Part shown: positions 45,907 through 54,373 of the stretch, one piece after another
Layout: every line of letters begins with the position of its first letter
Numbering within the stretch: the first letter of the stretch is position 1
NCBI RefSeq assembly: GCF_000717175.1
Contig: NZ_JNYD01000005.1
Span: 265,810 to 329,809, forward strand
Origin: Pseudonocardia autotrophica
Lineage (GTDB): Bacteria > Actinomycetota > Actinomycetes > Mycobacteriales > Pseudonocardiaceae
Direction: 5' to 3'
DNA length: 64,000 bases
Notes under the pieces: model-generated
What the model was told of the DNA's origin: nothing
Databases searched by the model: none
Seen by the model: only the letters and a program-made list of their open reading frames with translations
Translations under genes and position numbers: made by a program

Positions 45907-47268
45907 TCAGCCCAGGAAGGACAGCACGTCCGAGCGGGTGACGACGCCGGCGGGCTTGCCGTCGACCAGCACCAGCGCGGCGTCGGCGGTGGCGAAGGCC
46001 CCCATCGCCGTCTCCAGCGGCTCCCCCGCGCCGATCGTGGGCAGCGGCGGGGACATGTGCTGGTCGAGCCGGTCGGAAAGCTTGGCACGGTTGGTGAACA
46101 GCAGGTCGAGGATGTCCCGCTCCACCACCGACCCGACGACCTCGGCCGCCATCACCGGCGGCTCGGCCCGGACCACCGGCATCTGCGAGACGTGGAACTC
46201 CCGCAGGTAGTGGACGGCGTCGGCGACCGTCTCGTTCGGGTGCGCGTGCACCAGGTCGGGCAGCGTGCCGTCCTTGCGCCGCAGCACGTCCCCGACCGTG
46301 GCGCCCGCGCTGGGCGGCAGGAAGCCGTAGCTGGCCATCCACGAGTCGTTGAAGACCTTGCCGAGGTAGCCGCGGCCGCCGTCGGGCAGCAGGACGACGA
46401 TCACCGAGTCCGGCGGGGCGGTCTCCGCCACGCGCAGCGCCGCGACCACGGCCATCCCGCACGAGCCGCCGACCAGCAGCGCCTCCTCGCGGGCGAGCCG
46501 GCGGGTCATGTGGAAGGAGTCCGCGTCGGAGACGGCGACGATCTCGTCGCACACCTCCTTGTCGTAGGTCGTCGGCCAGAAGTCCTCGCCGACGCCCTCG
46601 ACCAGGTACGGCCGCCCGGTCCCGCCCGAGTACACGGAGCCCTCCGGGTCGGCGCCGATCACCCGCACCCGCCCGCCGGAGGTCTCCTTGAGGTACCGCC
46701 CGGTGCCGGAGATCGTGCCGCCGGTGCCGATGCCGGCCACGAAGTGCGTGATCCGGCCCTCGGTCTGCTCCCAGATCTCCGGCCCGGTCGCCTCGTAGTG
46801 CGACGCCGGGTTGTTCTTGTTGGCGTACTGGTTCGGCTTCCAGGCGCCCTCGATCTCGCGGACCAGCCGGTCCGACGTCGAGTAGTACGAGTCGGGGTGG
46901 TCGGGGTCGACCGCCGTGGGGCACACGACGACCTCGGCGCCGTAGGCCTTGAGCACGTTGCGCTTGTCCTCGCCGACCTTGTCCGGGCAGACGAACACGC
47001 ACCTGTAGCCGCGGCGCTGGGCGATCATGGCCAGGCCGATGCCGGTGTTGCCCGACGTCGGCTCGACGATCGTGCCGCCGGGCCGCAGCTCGCCGGACGC
47101 CTCGGCCTCGTCGACCATCTTCAGCGCGATGCGGTCCTTCACGCTGCCGCCGGGGTTCATGTACTCGACCTTCGCCAGCACCAGCGGGGACCGGCCCTCG
47201 GCGATGCCGCCCAGCTTCACCAGCGGGGTGTTCCCGACGAGGTCGGAGATGTGCTCGGCGTAGCGCAT
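45907..47268 (-). CDS. cbs: Cystathionine beta-synthase
   Basis: PLP enzyme of 453 residues joining serine and homocysteine to cystathionine. Catalytic core with LVGNTPLVKL, PLP lysine in NPGGSVKDRIAL, SGNTGIGLA and GTGGTISGTGRYLKE. Two CBS domains follow (about 335-453), the regulatory pair also found in Rv1077. There is no haem-binding N-terminus. First gene on the minus strand of the cbs, EEP, metB set. Confidence 0.95.
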   Translation of the reverse strand: MRYAEHISDLVGNTPLVKLGGIAEGRSPLVLAKVEYMNPGGSVKDRIALKMVDEAEASGELRPGGTIVEPTSGNTGIGLAMIAQRRGYRCVFVCPDKVGEDKRNVLKAYGAEVVVCPTAVDPDHPDSYYSTSDRLVREIEGAWKPNQYANKNNPASHYEATGPEIWEQTEGRITHFVAGIGTGGTISGTGRYLKETSGGRVRVIGADPEGSVYSGGTGRPYLVEGVGEDFWPTTYDKEVCDEIVAVSDADSFHMTRRLAREEALLVGGSCGMAVVAALRVAETAPPDSVIVVLLPDGGRGYLGKVFNDSWMASYGFLPPSAGATVGDVLRRKDGTLPDLVHAHPNETVADAVHYLREFHVSQMPVVRAEPPVMAAEVVGSVVERDILDLLFTNRAKLSDRLDQHMSPPLPTIGAGEPLETAMGAFATADAALVLVDGKPAGVVTRSDVLSFLG

Positions 47269-47289
47269 GCCGCCATCGTGCCCGATGGC

Positions 47290-48942
47290 TCAGGGCGACG
47301 GAGCGCGCGGTTCCGCACCGGCAGCCACCACGACGCCCGCGTCACCCGGCGGGGTGCCGCCGTGCCCGCTCCGGTCGGCCGGGAGCCGGGTGAGGGCGTA
47401 GGCCGTGGCCGCCATCGCGACCACCAGCAGCACGGCGAGCACCGCGACGGCCACCTGCAGCCGCCGGGTCCGCCGCGGCCCGCCCGCCTCCTCGCGCTCC
47501 CGGCTCGCGGCGAGGAACTCGTGCTCGAGCGGGTAGAGCTCGGCGGGCTCCGCCGCCGCGAACGCCGACGCCCCGGCCAGTGCGCGACCGCCGAGGAGCG
47601 TGCCCTCGTCCCGCCCGCTGTCGTGCCAGATCCGCGCTCCGTCGGTGACGGTCCCGCGCGCCGGCCGGCGCTCGCGGTCCTCCCGCACCCAGTCGGCCAG
47701 CCGCGACCACGCCCGCAGCACGACGTCGTGCGCGAGCTCGAGCGTGCCCTCGCCGGCGACCAGGATCCGGGCGGCGACCAGCGCCTCGACGGTCGCGTCG
47801 GTCTCGGCGGCCGCCCCGGCGGCGAGCCCGTGGGTGAGCCCGAAGCGGCGGATGCGCCGGCGCACGGGGTCGGCGACGCCTGCCGTCCCCGGCACCCGGA
47901 CTAGCCGCAGCAGCAGGGGCCGGACCAGCGCCTGCCGCTCCGGCGGGAGCGCCGCGTACGCCGCCTCGGCGGTGCGCTCGACCGCGCCGTGCACGCCGCC
48001 CGCCTCGCGGTGGTGCGCGATCGTGATCTCCGGCCCGCCGGCGGCGGTGGTCCGCTCCCAGGCGGCGGCGAGGGCCAGGGCCAGCAGCGGCAGCGCCCCC
48101 GGCGGCGACGACGGCGCTCCGGGCGGCACCTCGAGCTCCCCCAGCGCGAGCTCGGCCAGCCCGTCGGCGGCCGGGAACCCGGCTGCACGGGCGGGTCCGG
48201 TGACGACCTGGTGCAGCTGCGCCGCGGACATCCCGGGCACGCGCACCGGATCGTGCCCGGGCTCGCCCAGCGCGGCCAGGGCGTCCTCGCGGATCCCGAG
48301 CAGCACGACCCGCCCGGCCGGCACCGCGCCGAGCACCTCCCGCAGCGCCGTGGCCTCCGCGGCGCGGTGGACGTCGTCGACCAGCACGGTCCGTGCCTCA
48401 CCGAGCAGGGCCGCGAGATCGGCGTCCGGGGCCGCCCCGACGGCGTCCCCGAGCGCCGGCCGGACCCCGGCCCGCAGCAGCGAGCTCGTCCCCGCTCCGG
48501 ACGGCGCGGTCACCACGACGACCCCGCCCGAGGCCCGCGCGTCCCGGACCCGCCCGACGACCTCGGCCACCAGGGCACTGCGCCCGAACAACGGCCCCGC
48601 AACCGGCGCGGCGCCGGGATACGGGCGCAGTCCGGGCGGCGGCTTCGACGGCGCCGCGGCCGCGCGCCGCAGCGCGGCCCGCCACCGCTCGCGCACGGGG
48701 TCGTCGGCGGCCACGCCGAACGCGGTGAGGAGGGCGTCGAGCCGGACCGGCGAGGGCAGCGACCGGCCCTGCACGTAGTCCCGGAAGGTGGTGAACGGCA
48801 GCAGCGGCACGCCGGACTCCTGCGTGCGCCTGGCGAGCGCGCGGAAGCTCAGCCCGGTCGCGTCCTTCATCCGGCCCAGCTGCTCGGCCAGCCCCGCCCG
48901 GTCGGCGACGGCGTCCGGATCGCCGGACGGCTGCGGCGGCAT
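47290..48942 (-). CDS. HTH-STAND (nSTAND1-like) membrane protein with altered P-loop and no repeat sensor
   Basis: 550 residues from the ATG at 48942. Residues ~15-75 are an XRE-like HTH (GLSFRALARRT, PFTTFRDYVQGR). Residues ~115-420 have the nSTAND1 layout, with GPLFGRSALVAEV and the P-loop TAPSGAGTSSLLRAG. The Walker A lysine is threonine (Thr152, codon ACG). Walker B VLVDDVHRA and a winged-helix-like part follow. A transmembrane helix (VAVAVLAVLLVVAMAATAY) is near residue 500, after which relatives carry WD40 repeats; here only ~35 residues remain. So the sensor is missing and nucleotide binding is doubtful. GGGGGAG precedes the ATG. Divergent from a sigma factor. Confidence 0.82.
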   Translation of the reverse strand: MPPQPSGDPDAVADRAGLAEQLGRMKDATGLSFRALARRTQESGVPLLPFTTFRDYVQGRSLPSPVRLDALLTAFGVAADDPVRERWRAALRRAAAAPSKPPPGLRPYPGAAPVAGPLFGRSALVAEVVGRVRDARASGGVVVVTAPSGAGTSSLLRAGVRPALGDAVGAAPDADLAALLGEARTVLVDDVHRAAEATALREVLGAVPAGRVVLLGIREDALAALGEPGHDPVRVPGMSAAQLHQVVTGPARAAGFPAADGLAELALGELEVPPGAPSSPPGALPLLALALAAAWERTTAAGGPEITIAHHREAGGVHGAVERTAEAAYAALPPERQALVRPLLLRLVRVPGTAGVADPVRRRIRRFGLTHGLAAGAAAETDATVEALVAARILVAGEGTLELAHDVVLRAWSRLADWVREDRERRPARGTVTDGARIWHDSGRDEGTLLGGRALAGASAFAAAEPAELYPLEHEFLAASREREEAGGPRRTRRLQVAVAVLAVLLVVAMAATAYALTRLPADRSGHGGTPPGDAGVVVAAGAEPRAPSP

Positions 48943-49321
48943 ACCCCGGCTCCCCCTCGGCGCCCGCGCCCGGGGGCCGTCCCCGGGTGCCGGGGCAGGA
49001 TAGGGCGGCACGGCGGTCGCGTGCGTCGTCCGGCACCGGTGCCGGATGGCGACGTCAGGGGCCGGACCGGCTGTACGAAGTTGTACGAGTCCCCGTTCGG
49101 GCGTCTCTCCGGAGCACGTCGGCCGTCCGTTCGGACTAGATTCCGGGATTCCGACGCGGGCGGCGGCCGGAGGGGCACGCCGCCGTCGCCCACGTCGCCG
49201 CGCTCCCCGTCCGGGTCGCCAGGCCCGGTCTCGAGCACCCGCGGCGCCCACCACCGCCGGGCGCCGCGGGCCCCGTTCCCGTCCCGTGCCCCGCTGCGAG
49301 GACCGAGGAGGCAGACGTCGG
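48943..49321. other. Divergent regulatory region between STAND and sigma-factor genes
   Basis: 379 bases without a gene. It contains a perfect 16-bp palindrome CCGGCACCGGTGCCGG (49030-49045) and a direct repeat TGTACGA (49072-49078 and 49082-49088) with 10-base spacing, one helical turn. The repeat is a plausible site for the HTH of the STAND-like protein. A -10-like TAGATT is at 49137-49142. Confidence 0.5.
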
Positions 49322-49975
49322 GTGCACGCGGGCGAGGAGGGGTCCCGCGGGGAGGACGGGACGGGGTCGTGGGCCCCCGGCCGGCGCCCCGCCCGTCGGA
49401 TCCCCGACCGCACCGCCGAGCTCGACGCCCGCCTCACGGATCTCGCCCGGGTCGCCGCCGACGGCGACCGGCGCGCGCTGGACGCGCTGCTGCGCGCCGC
49501 GAACCCCCTGCTGGTCCGCTACTGCCGGGGCCGGCTCGGGCACCGGGCGCCGGGGCTCGCGACCCCCGAGGACGTCGCCCAGGAGGTGGTGATGGCGGTC
49601 TGCACGGCCCTGCCGCGCTACCGGGACCTGGAGACGCCGTTCATGGCCTTCGCCTACGGGATCGCGCGCAACAAGATCGCCGACGCGTACCGCTCGGCGG
49701 CCCGGGACCGCTCCGACCCGTCCGACGACCTGCCGGAGGCCACGGACGTGCGGGCCGGGCCCGAGGCCGCGGCGGTCGGCGCGGCGCAGATGACGGAGCT
49801 GATGGCGCTGATCGACCGGTTGCCCGCCCAGCAGCGGGAGATCGTGGTGCTCCGCGTGCTCGGCGAGCTGTCCGCGGAGGAGACGGCCACGGCCGTCGGC
49901 TCGACGCCCGGCGCGGTGCGGGTGGCGCAGCACCGCGCGCTCGCCAAACTCAGGACCTGGCTGAACGAGGGGTGA
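49322..49975 (+). CDS. ECF-type RNA polymerase sigma factor (ShbA/SigD-like)
   Basis: 217 residues. Sigma region 2 (ATPEDVAQEVVMAVCTALPRYR, PFMAFAYGIARNKIADAYR) and region 4 (LIDRLPAQQREIVVLRVLGELSAEETATAVGSTPGAVRVAQHRALAKL, in part) are both present. The AVGSTPGAVRVAQHRALA end is typical of the ShbA/SigD group of actinobacteria. No anti-sigma gene is adjacent downstream, where SigD usually has one. AGGAGG lies about 11 bases before the GTG. Divergent from the STAND-like protein, which may be a functional partner. Confidence 0.9.
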   Translation: MHAGEEGSRGEDGTGSWAPGRRPARRIPDRTAELDARLTDLARVAADGDRRALDALLRAANPLLVRYCRGRLGHRAPGLATPEDVAQEVVMAVCTALPRYRDLETPFMAFAYGIARNKIADAYRSAARDRSDPSDDLPEATDVRAGPEAAAVGAAQMTELMALIDRLPAQQREIVVLRVLGELSAEETATAVGSTPGAVRVAQHRALAKLRTWLNEG

Positions 49976-50034
49976 GCGCGGTGCCGTGCGGCAGCCCGTC
50001 GCACGGCACCGCGCTCGGAAACGTCAGGGGAGCC

Positions 50035-50490
50035 TCACTCGCGCTCGACGCGCCGGACCCCGGAGCCCTCGCGCCAGAACTCGACGACGAGCCGGTCCGC
50101 CGCTTCGTTCAGGCACGTCACCACGACCTCGGTGACGTCGGCGCGGAACGCGTCGCCGGAGACCTCCCCGTCCAGCGGCCCGGTCGCCACCGCCCGGCCG
50201 GCGATCTTGGCGTCGCCCGCCCACTCCGCCGGGGCGCCCTCCGGCGGGTCCACGGACGTGCTGTGCAGCGCGAACCGCGGATCGCGGCGCAGGTCCGCGC
50301 CCTTGCGCGAGTCCGGCATCGACCCGAAGGTCAGCTCGCCCGCGTCGAACTGCGCCTCGATGCCCGAGATGCGCGGCGCGCCGTCCGCCCGCAGCGTGGC
50401 GATGGTCTTGTGCGTGTGCGCGTCGAAGAGCCGGCGGGCGCGCGCCGCCAGCTCCGGAGCCTGCTCCTCGACGTCCTTCCAGGAGGCCAT
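50035..50490 (-). CDS. Pyridoxamine 5'-phosphate oxidase-fold protein
   Basis: 151-residue split-barrel protein starting at MASWKDVEEQAPEL; LATLRADGAPRISGIEAQF-type strand (here IATLRADGAPRISGIEAQF) and FGSMPDSRKGADLRRDPRFALHS fit the flavin/deazaflavin-binding oxidase superfamily. Members bind FMN, F420 or haem; the cofactor is not evident. The start is chosen at 50490; an in-frame start 30 bases further out is possible. Convergent with the sigma factor. Confidence 0.85.
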   Translation of the reverse strand: MASWKDVEEQAPELAARARRLFDAHTHKTIATLRADGAPRISGIEAQFDAGELTFGSMPDSRKGADLRRDPRFALHSTSVDPPEGAPAEWAGDAKIAGRAVATGPLDGEVSGDAFRADVTEVVVTCLNEAADRLVVEFWREGSGVRRVERE

Positions 50491-50552
50491 GGGAGTGAGC
50501 GTCCCGCGGATCCCTGACAACCGTCGTCAGGGAGCCGCGGACACACAGGAAC

Positions 50553-50582
50553 GCCGCGGACGGCCCGAAGGCCCTCCGCGGC
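50553..50582 (-). terminator. Hairpin terminator after the BI-1 gene
   Basis: gccgcgga-c-ggcc, loop cgaa, ggcc-c-tccgcggc: two stems with one internal mismatch, 61 bases beyond the minus-strand BI-1 stop. Confidence 0.6.
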
Positions 50583-50642
50583 GCCCTCCGGCCGGGTGGA
50601 GGGGGAACCCGGCCGGGTCCCGGTTTCCCCGGGAGCCGACCC

Positions 50643-51461
50643 CTATTCCTGGCGGAGGTAGCTCAGCAGCCGCAGGATCTCGATGTACAGCCAGACCAGC
50701 GTGGTCATCAGGCCGAAGGCGATGTACCAGGCGAACTTCGCCGGCGCGCCCTCCTTGACGGCCCGGTCGGCCATGTCGAAGTCCAGCATCAGGCTGAACG
50801 CGGCCACGCCGATGCAGACGATGCTGAACAGGTAGGCCAGCGGCGACCCGTCCCGCAGGCCGAGGCCGCCGATCGTGAAGAAGCTCATGACCATGTTCGC
50901 GAGCATCAGCAGCACGACGCCGATGGACGCGCCGATCAGCCACTTCGTGAACCGCGGCGTGACCCGGACGGCGCCGGTCTTGTAGACGATCAGCATGCCG
51001 ACGAACACGCCGGCGGTACCGACGATCGCCTGGAAGCCGATGCCCTGGAAGTTCGTGCCGGAGAACTCGAGCGCCCCGGTGAGCGCGCCGAGCGCGACAC
51101 CCATCGACGCCGAGTACAGCAGCACCAGGAACGGGTTGGTGCTCTGCTTGAAGATCACGATCAGCGACACGACGAAGCCGACGATGATCGCGGGGAGGGC
51201 CAGGCCGAACAGGCCGGACCAGGCCGTCAGGATCCCTGCGACCAGCGCCACGCCGCCGGTGATCGCGGTCTTGATCACCACGTCGTCGACGGTCAGGGGC
51301 CGCTCGCTCGCGCCCGCCCGGCCGAACTCGGCGCGCGAGGCCCGGGAGTCGGCATAGGCGGCCCCGCCGCCCATCATGCCGCCGCCCTGGCGGTCGAAGG
51401 TGGCGTAGCCGCCCTGCCCCGATGGCAGGTTGCGGAACGCCGGGTTGCTGGTGGTGCGCAC
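50643..51461 (-). CDS. Bax inhibitor-1/YccA family membrane protein
   Basis: 272 residues. A ~50-residue Gly-rich cytoplasmic start leads into seven hydrophobic helices with BI-1 features (SGTNFQGIGFQAIVGTAGVF, LMLDFDMADRAVKEGAP, and the terminal WYIAFGLMTTLVWLYIEILRLL in part). The paired aspartates in LDFDMAD fit the pH-sensing di-aspartyl of BI-1 calcium leak channels. It has no operon partner. Start GTG at 51461. Confidence 0.92.
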   Translation of the reverse strand: MRTTSNPAFRNLPSGQGGYATFDRQGGGMMGGGAAYADSRASRAEFGRAGASERPLTVDDVVIKTAITGGVALVAGILTAWSGLFGLALPAIIVGFVVSLIVIFKQSTNPFLVLLYSASMGVALGALTGALEFSGTNFQGIGFQAIVGTAGVFVGMLIVYKTGAVRVTPRFTKWLIGASIGVVLLMLANMVMSFFTIGGLGLRDGSPLAYLFSIVCIGVAAFSLMLDFDMADRAVKEGAPAKFAWYIAFGLMTTLVWLYIEILRLLSYLRQE

Positions 51462-51583
51462 CGGTTCCTCCTCGTCGCGTGTCTCGCCGCGCTACGTGGT
51501 CAACGCCGGCGGGACCCGATCGGTTCCCACTCGGTAAAGCCGACTTTACCCAGACGCGCGGGCGGGCGTCGGTCACGCGGCGG

Positions 51584-52021
51584 TCATGCGGCCGCGGAGC
51601 CTCGATCGGGCGGGTCCAGCACCACGCCGGCCTCCTCGATCGCCGCCTCGGTCTGCAGCCGGGCGAAGGGCCGCTCGCGTTCGGGGACCTCGCACAGCGG
51701 CGGGCGCGCGATGCCGACGGCCCGGCAGAGATCGTGGAGGACGTCGTCGTAGGCCGCCATCAGGGCGACCCGGCGGACGTGAGTGGTGGGCTGCCGGCCC
51801 CGCACCTCGCGGCGCAACCGGTGCAGGTCGGCGACCAGCGACTCGAAGGACTGCCCGGTGACCGGGGGCGGGCCCCCGCGGCGGCACAGCCGGCGCAGCA
51901 GGTCGGGCAGCCCGAGCAGCACCGGGAAGAACCGCGCCACCCCCCAGATGAGGAGCGTCGGCGCAGCGGCGACCGCGACGTACACCAGCACGCCGAGGAC
52001 GAGCGGGCGGTCTGCCGACAC
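51584..52021 (-). CDS. Small membrane protein of unknown function
   Basis: 145 residues: one or two N-terminal helices (LVLGVLVYVAVAAAPTLLIW, FFPVLLGLPDLL), a basic loop, and a cytoplasmic part with FESLVADLHRLRREVRGRQPTTHVRRVALMAAYDDVL (in part) and AVGIARPPLCEVPERERPFARLQTEAAIEEAG. The sequence type is common in actinobacteria, often next to other envelope genes, with no function known. Divergent from the Nudix gene. Confidence 0.75.
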   Translation of the reverse strand: MSADRPLVLGVLVYVAVAAAPTLLIWGVARFFPVLLGLPDLLRRLCRRGGPPPVTGQSFESLVADLHRLRREVRGRQPTTHVRRVALMAAYDDVLHDLCRAVGIARPPLCEVPERERPFARLQTEAAIEEAGVVLDPPDRGSAAA

Positions 52022-52109
52022 CCGAGATACGGTACCGAGGATTCGCAGGTCAGAGGGATCTTGAAGGCGTCGGGAGGGTCACCCGTCGGCCGCGCGCTAG
52101 GTTCGGCGG

Positions 52110-52586
52110 GTGCCGCACCCCGAACCCGCGCCCCGCCGGCTCGTCCGGCCCGCCGCCTACGCGGTCTGCGTCGAGGACGGACAGGTCCTGCTCGCCCGCT
52201 GGACCGGGCCCCGCGGGCCCGAGTGGACGCTGCCCGGCGGCGGGCTGCACCACGGCGAGGACCCGCGCGCCGGCGCGGTGCGGGAGGTCGAGGAGGAGAC
52301 CGGCTTCACGGTCGCGCTCGACCGGCTGCTGACCGTCGACTCGGTGCACTTCCCGGACGCGGTGAGCCACGCGGGCGAGCCGCTGGACATGTTCGGCATC
52401 CGGATCGTCTACGCCGCGCACGTCGTTGGCGGTGAACTGCGTCACGAGGTCGGCGGCACCACCGACAGGGCGGCCTGGGTCCCGCTCGACGAGGTGGCGG
52501 GGCTGGTCCGGGTCCCCCTCGTCGAGACCGGGCTGGCGGCCTGGGGCTCGGAGGACCCGGCGCGCAGCGCCGTGCTCGGTTCCTGA
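52110..52586 (+). CDS. Nudix hydrolase
   Basis: 158 residues. The Nudix box is complete: GGGLHHGEDPRAGAVREV followed by EEETGF, giving the catalytic glutamates. It hydrolyses a nucleoside diphosphate linked to another moiety; the substrate is not indicated. Only a weak ribosome-binding site lies upstream of the GTG. It converges on tatA with a four-base gap. Confidence 0.92.
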   Translation: MPHPEPAPRRLVRPAAYAVCVEDGQVLLARWTGPRGPEWTLPGGGLHHGEDPRAGAVREVEEETGFTVALDRLLTVDSVHFPDAVSHAGEPLDMFGIRIVYAAHVVGGELRHEVGGTTDRAAWVPLDEVAGLVRVPLVETGLAAWGSEDPARSAVLGS

Positions 52587-52590
52587 GCCG

Positions 52591-52866
52591 CTACGCGACC
52601 CGGTCCTCGGCCTTGTCGGCGGCCTTGGCGGCGGCCTTGTCGGCGGCCGCCTCCGCGGCGACGACGGGCAGCGCGGCCGTCGGGGCCGGCGGCTGGGCGT
52701 TCACCGTGGGTTCGGGGGCGTCGGCGCGCAGCCCGCGCATCTCCCCCTTGAAGATCCGGGCGCTCTGCCCGACCGAGCGGGCCATGGTCGGCAGCCGCTT
52801 CGCCCCGAAGAGGAGCAGCAGCACACCGACGAGGATGACGATCTCCCAGCCACCGAGGTTCGGCAC
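52591..52866 (-). CDS. tatA: Sec-independent (Tat) translocase subunit TatA
   Basis: 91 residues: a short N-terminal membrane helix (WEIVILVGVLLLLFGAKRLP), the FGAKRLP hinge, an amphipathic helix (MARSVGQSARIFKGEMRGL) and a flexible Ala/Lys/Asp tail. TatA oligomers form the pore for folded twin-arginine substrates. A GTG start at 52866. It is not next to tatC, as is common in actinobacteria. Confidence 0.93.
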   Translation of the reverse strand: MPNLGGWEIVILVGVLLLLFGAKRLPTMARSVGQSARIFKGEMRGLRADAPEPTVNAQPPAPTAALPVVAAEAAADKAAAKAADKAEDRVA

Positions 52867-53109
52867 GACGTGGTCCTTCCGTGTCGCGCGGGCCGGCCGA
52901 CCCGCGCGGTCCGGCGGCCCGGCCGCGGTCGCCGTCGACCGCGGCCGTCGCGGGCCGCCCTTCTTCCCCGTGCAACGACCCGGACGCGCGGGGGTCACCC
53001 CCGTGACGCCCGCGTTCGGATCTCCGCGGTGCGGCCCGTCGGCGCGCGGCCTAACCTCACGGTCCCGCCCGGGAACGTCCCGGGCACGACCCCCAGGAGC
53101 ACCGGACCG

Positions 53110-53331
53110 ATGTGGGCCTTCTTCTCCCGCCGCCTGCGGATGTGGCTGATCCTCGCGATCGCCGTCCCGGTCGGCGGCTGGCTGTCGGGCAAAGTCGCGG
53201 ACCTGATCGAGAAGCGCCGCGGGCCCAACACGGTGAGCCGCACGCTGAACCAGGCCCGCGGCTGGTTGCAGCGCCGCTCGAAGGGCCCGCTCGCCGCGCG
53301 GACCACGGCGAAGGACCGCCCTGCGCGGTAA
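53110..53331 (+). CDS. Small membrane protein (73 aa)
   Basis: MWAFFSRRLRMWLILAIAVP begins the protein, with one transmembrane helix running to GGWLSG, then a basic helix KVADLIEKRRGPNTVSRTL and a Lys/Arg-rich end. AGGAG sits about 11 bases before the ATG and a strong terminator follows at 53350-53389. No family recognised; its independent promoter gap and terminator support a real gene. Confidence 0.65.
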   Translation: MWAFFSRRLRMWLILAIAVPVGGWLSGKVADLIEKRRGPNTVSRTLNQARGWLQRRSKGPLAARTTAKDRPAR

Positions 53332-53349
53332 CGGACCGGCACGGAGAAG

Positions 53350-53389
53350 GGGCGCCGCGATCCTCCCGAGGGTCCGGATCGCGGCGCCC
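53350..53389. terminator. Bidirectional hairpin terminator
   Basis: Perfect 14-bp stem gggcgccgcgatcc (53350-53363) / ggatcgcggcgccc (53376-53389) with a 12-base loop, between the 73-residue gene and the convergent DUF899 gene. Confidence 0.8.
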
Positions 53390-53511
53390 GGCAGCGCCTG
53401 CTCGCTCCCCAGCAACACGCGGTGTGCCCATACCTCGCGCGGTGAGGGACCGGCGTTACGCGGATGGACGGACGTACGTCGAGATGATGACGTCGACGTG
53501 AGGAGAACCGC

Positions 53512-54258
53512 TCAGCCCGCGAAGCTCGGGCCGGTGCGCCGCGCGGCCGCGGACCGCCCCTTCGGCTCCTCCCACTCCTCCTGTCGCCCGAGGGCCGTGA
53601 GGTCCAGGAAGGCGTAGGAGCCGCCGATCCACTCGGCGCCGCGGGCGTACTGCGAGTAGGTGTGGAAGACGCGCTCGCCGTCCCGCAGGAAGCAGGACAG
53701 GCCGGGCCCCTCGATCGGGAAGTCGCCCTCCACGTAGTAGCCCGTGCCGGCCGCGGCGTGCTCCTCCGCGGTGCGGAAGTTGTACTCGACCGGTGCGACG
53801 GCGGGGTCGAGCGTCACGTGGAAGTCGTAGTTGAAGTCGCTGCCGTACGACGAGTACCAGGGGAAGGTCCACCCCTTCTTCGCCTTGTACCGCTCGATCT
53901 TCCCGAGGGGCGCGCGCGAGACGTAGGCCAGCGTGGTGTCCCGGACCGCGAGGTGCTCCCGCAGCCCCTCGTTGACCTCGTCGGCGCCCGCGGAGCAGCT
54001 CGGGCAGCCGTCCTCCCACTCCGGCTTGAACATGAAGTGCCCGACGAGCAGCTGTAGCCGGCCCTCGAACAGGTCGAGCAGGCCGACCCGGCCGTCCGGG
54101 CCGGTGAACACGTAGTCCTTCTCGATCTCGACCATCGGCAGCCGCCTGCGGTCGGCGCTCAGCGCGTCGCGCGCCCGGGTCAGCTCCTTCTCGCGCTCCA
54201 GCAGCGCCAGGCGGGCCGCCCGCCACTCCTCCCGGGTCACGATCTCCGGCAGGGTCAT
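53512..54258 (-). CDS. DUF899 thioredoxin-like family protein
   Basis: 248 residues. Thioredoxin-fold protein with the DUF899 features REEWRAARLALLEREKELTRARD, FKPEWEDGCPSCSAGADE (CxxC in a thioredoxin-like position), VSRAPLGKIERYKAKKGW, WYSSYGSDFNYDFHVT and FHTYSQYARGAEWIGGSY. Function is not known; a redox or peroxidatic role is possible. Divergent from the FAD dehydrogenase. Confidence 0.92.
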   Translation of the reverse strand: MTLPEIVTREEWRAARLALLEREKELTRARDALSADRRRLPMVEIEKDYVFTGPDGRVGLLDLFEGRLQLLVGHFMFKPEWEDGCPSCSAGADEVNEGLREHLAVRDTTLAYVSRAPLGKIERYKAKKGWTFPWYSSYGSDFNYDFHVTLDPAVAPVEYNFRTAEEHAAAGTGYYVEGDFPIEGPGLSCFLRDGERVFHTYSQYARGAEWIGGSYAFLDLTALGRQEEWEEPKGRSAAARRTGPSFAG

Positions 54259-54373
54259 GGGTCTCCTCCTCGGATCGGTGTCACGAGGGCCGACCCCGCG
54301 CGTCCCCGGAAGTCATCGGTCACGCCGATTTGTCGGGATTGCCGCCGGGGCCGCGGGAGGCCAGGGTGGGACC

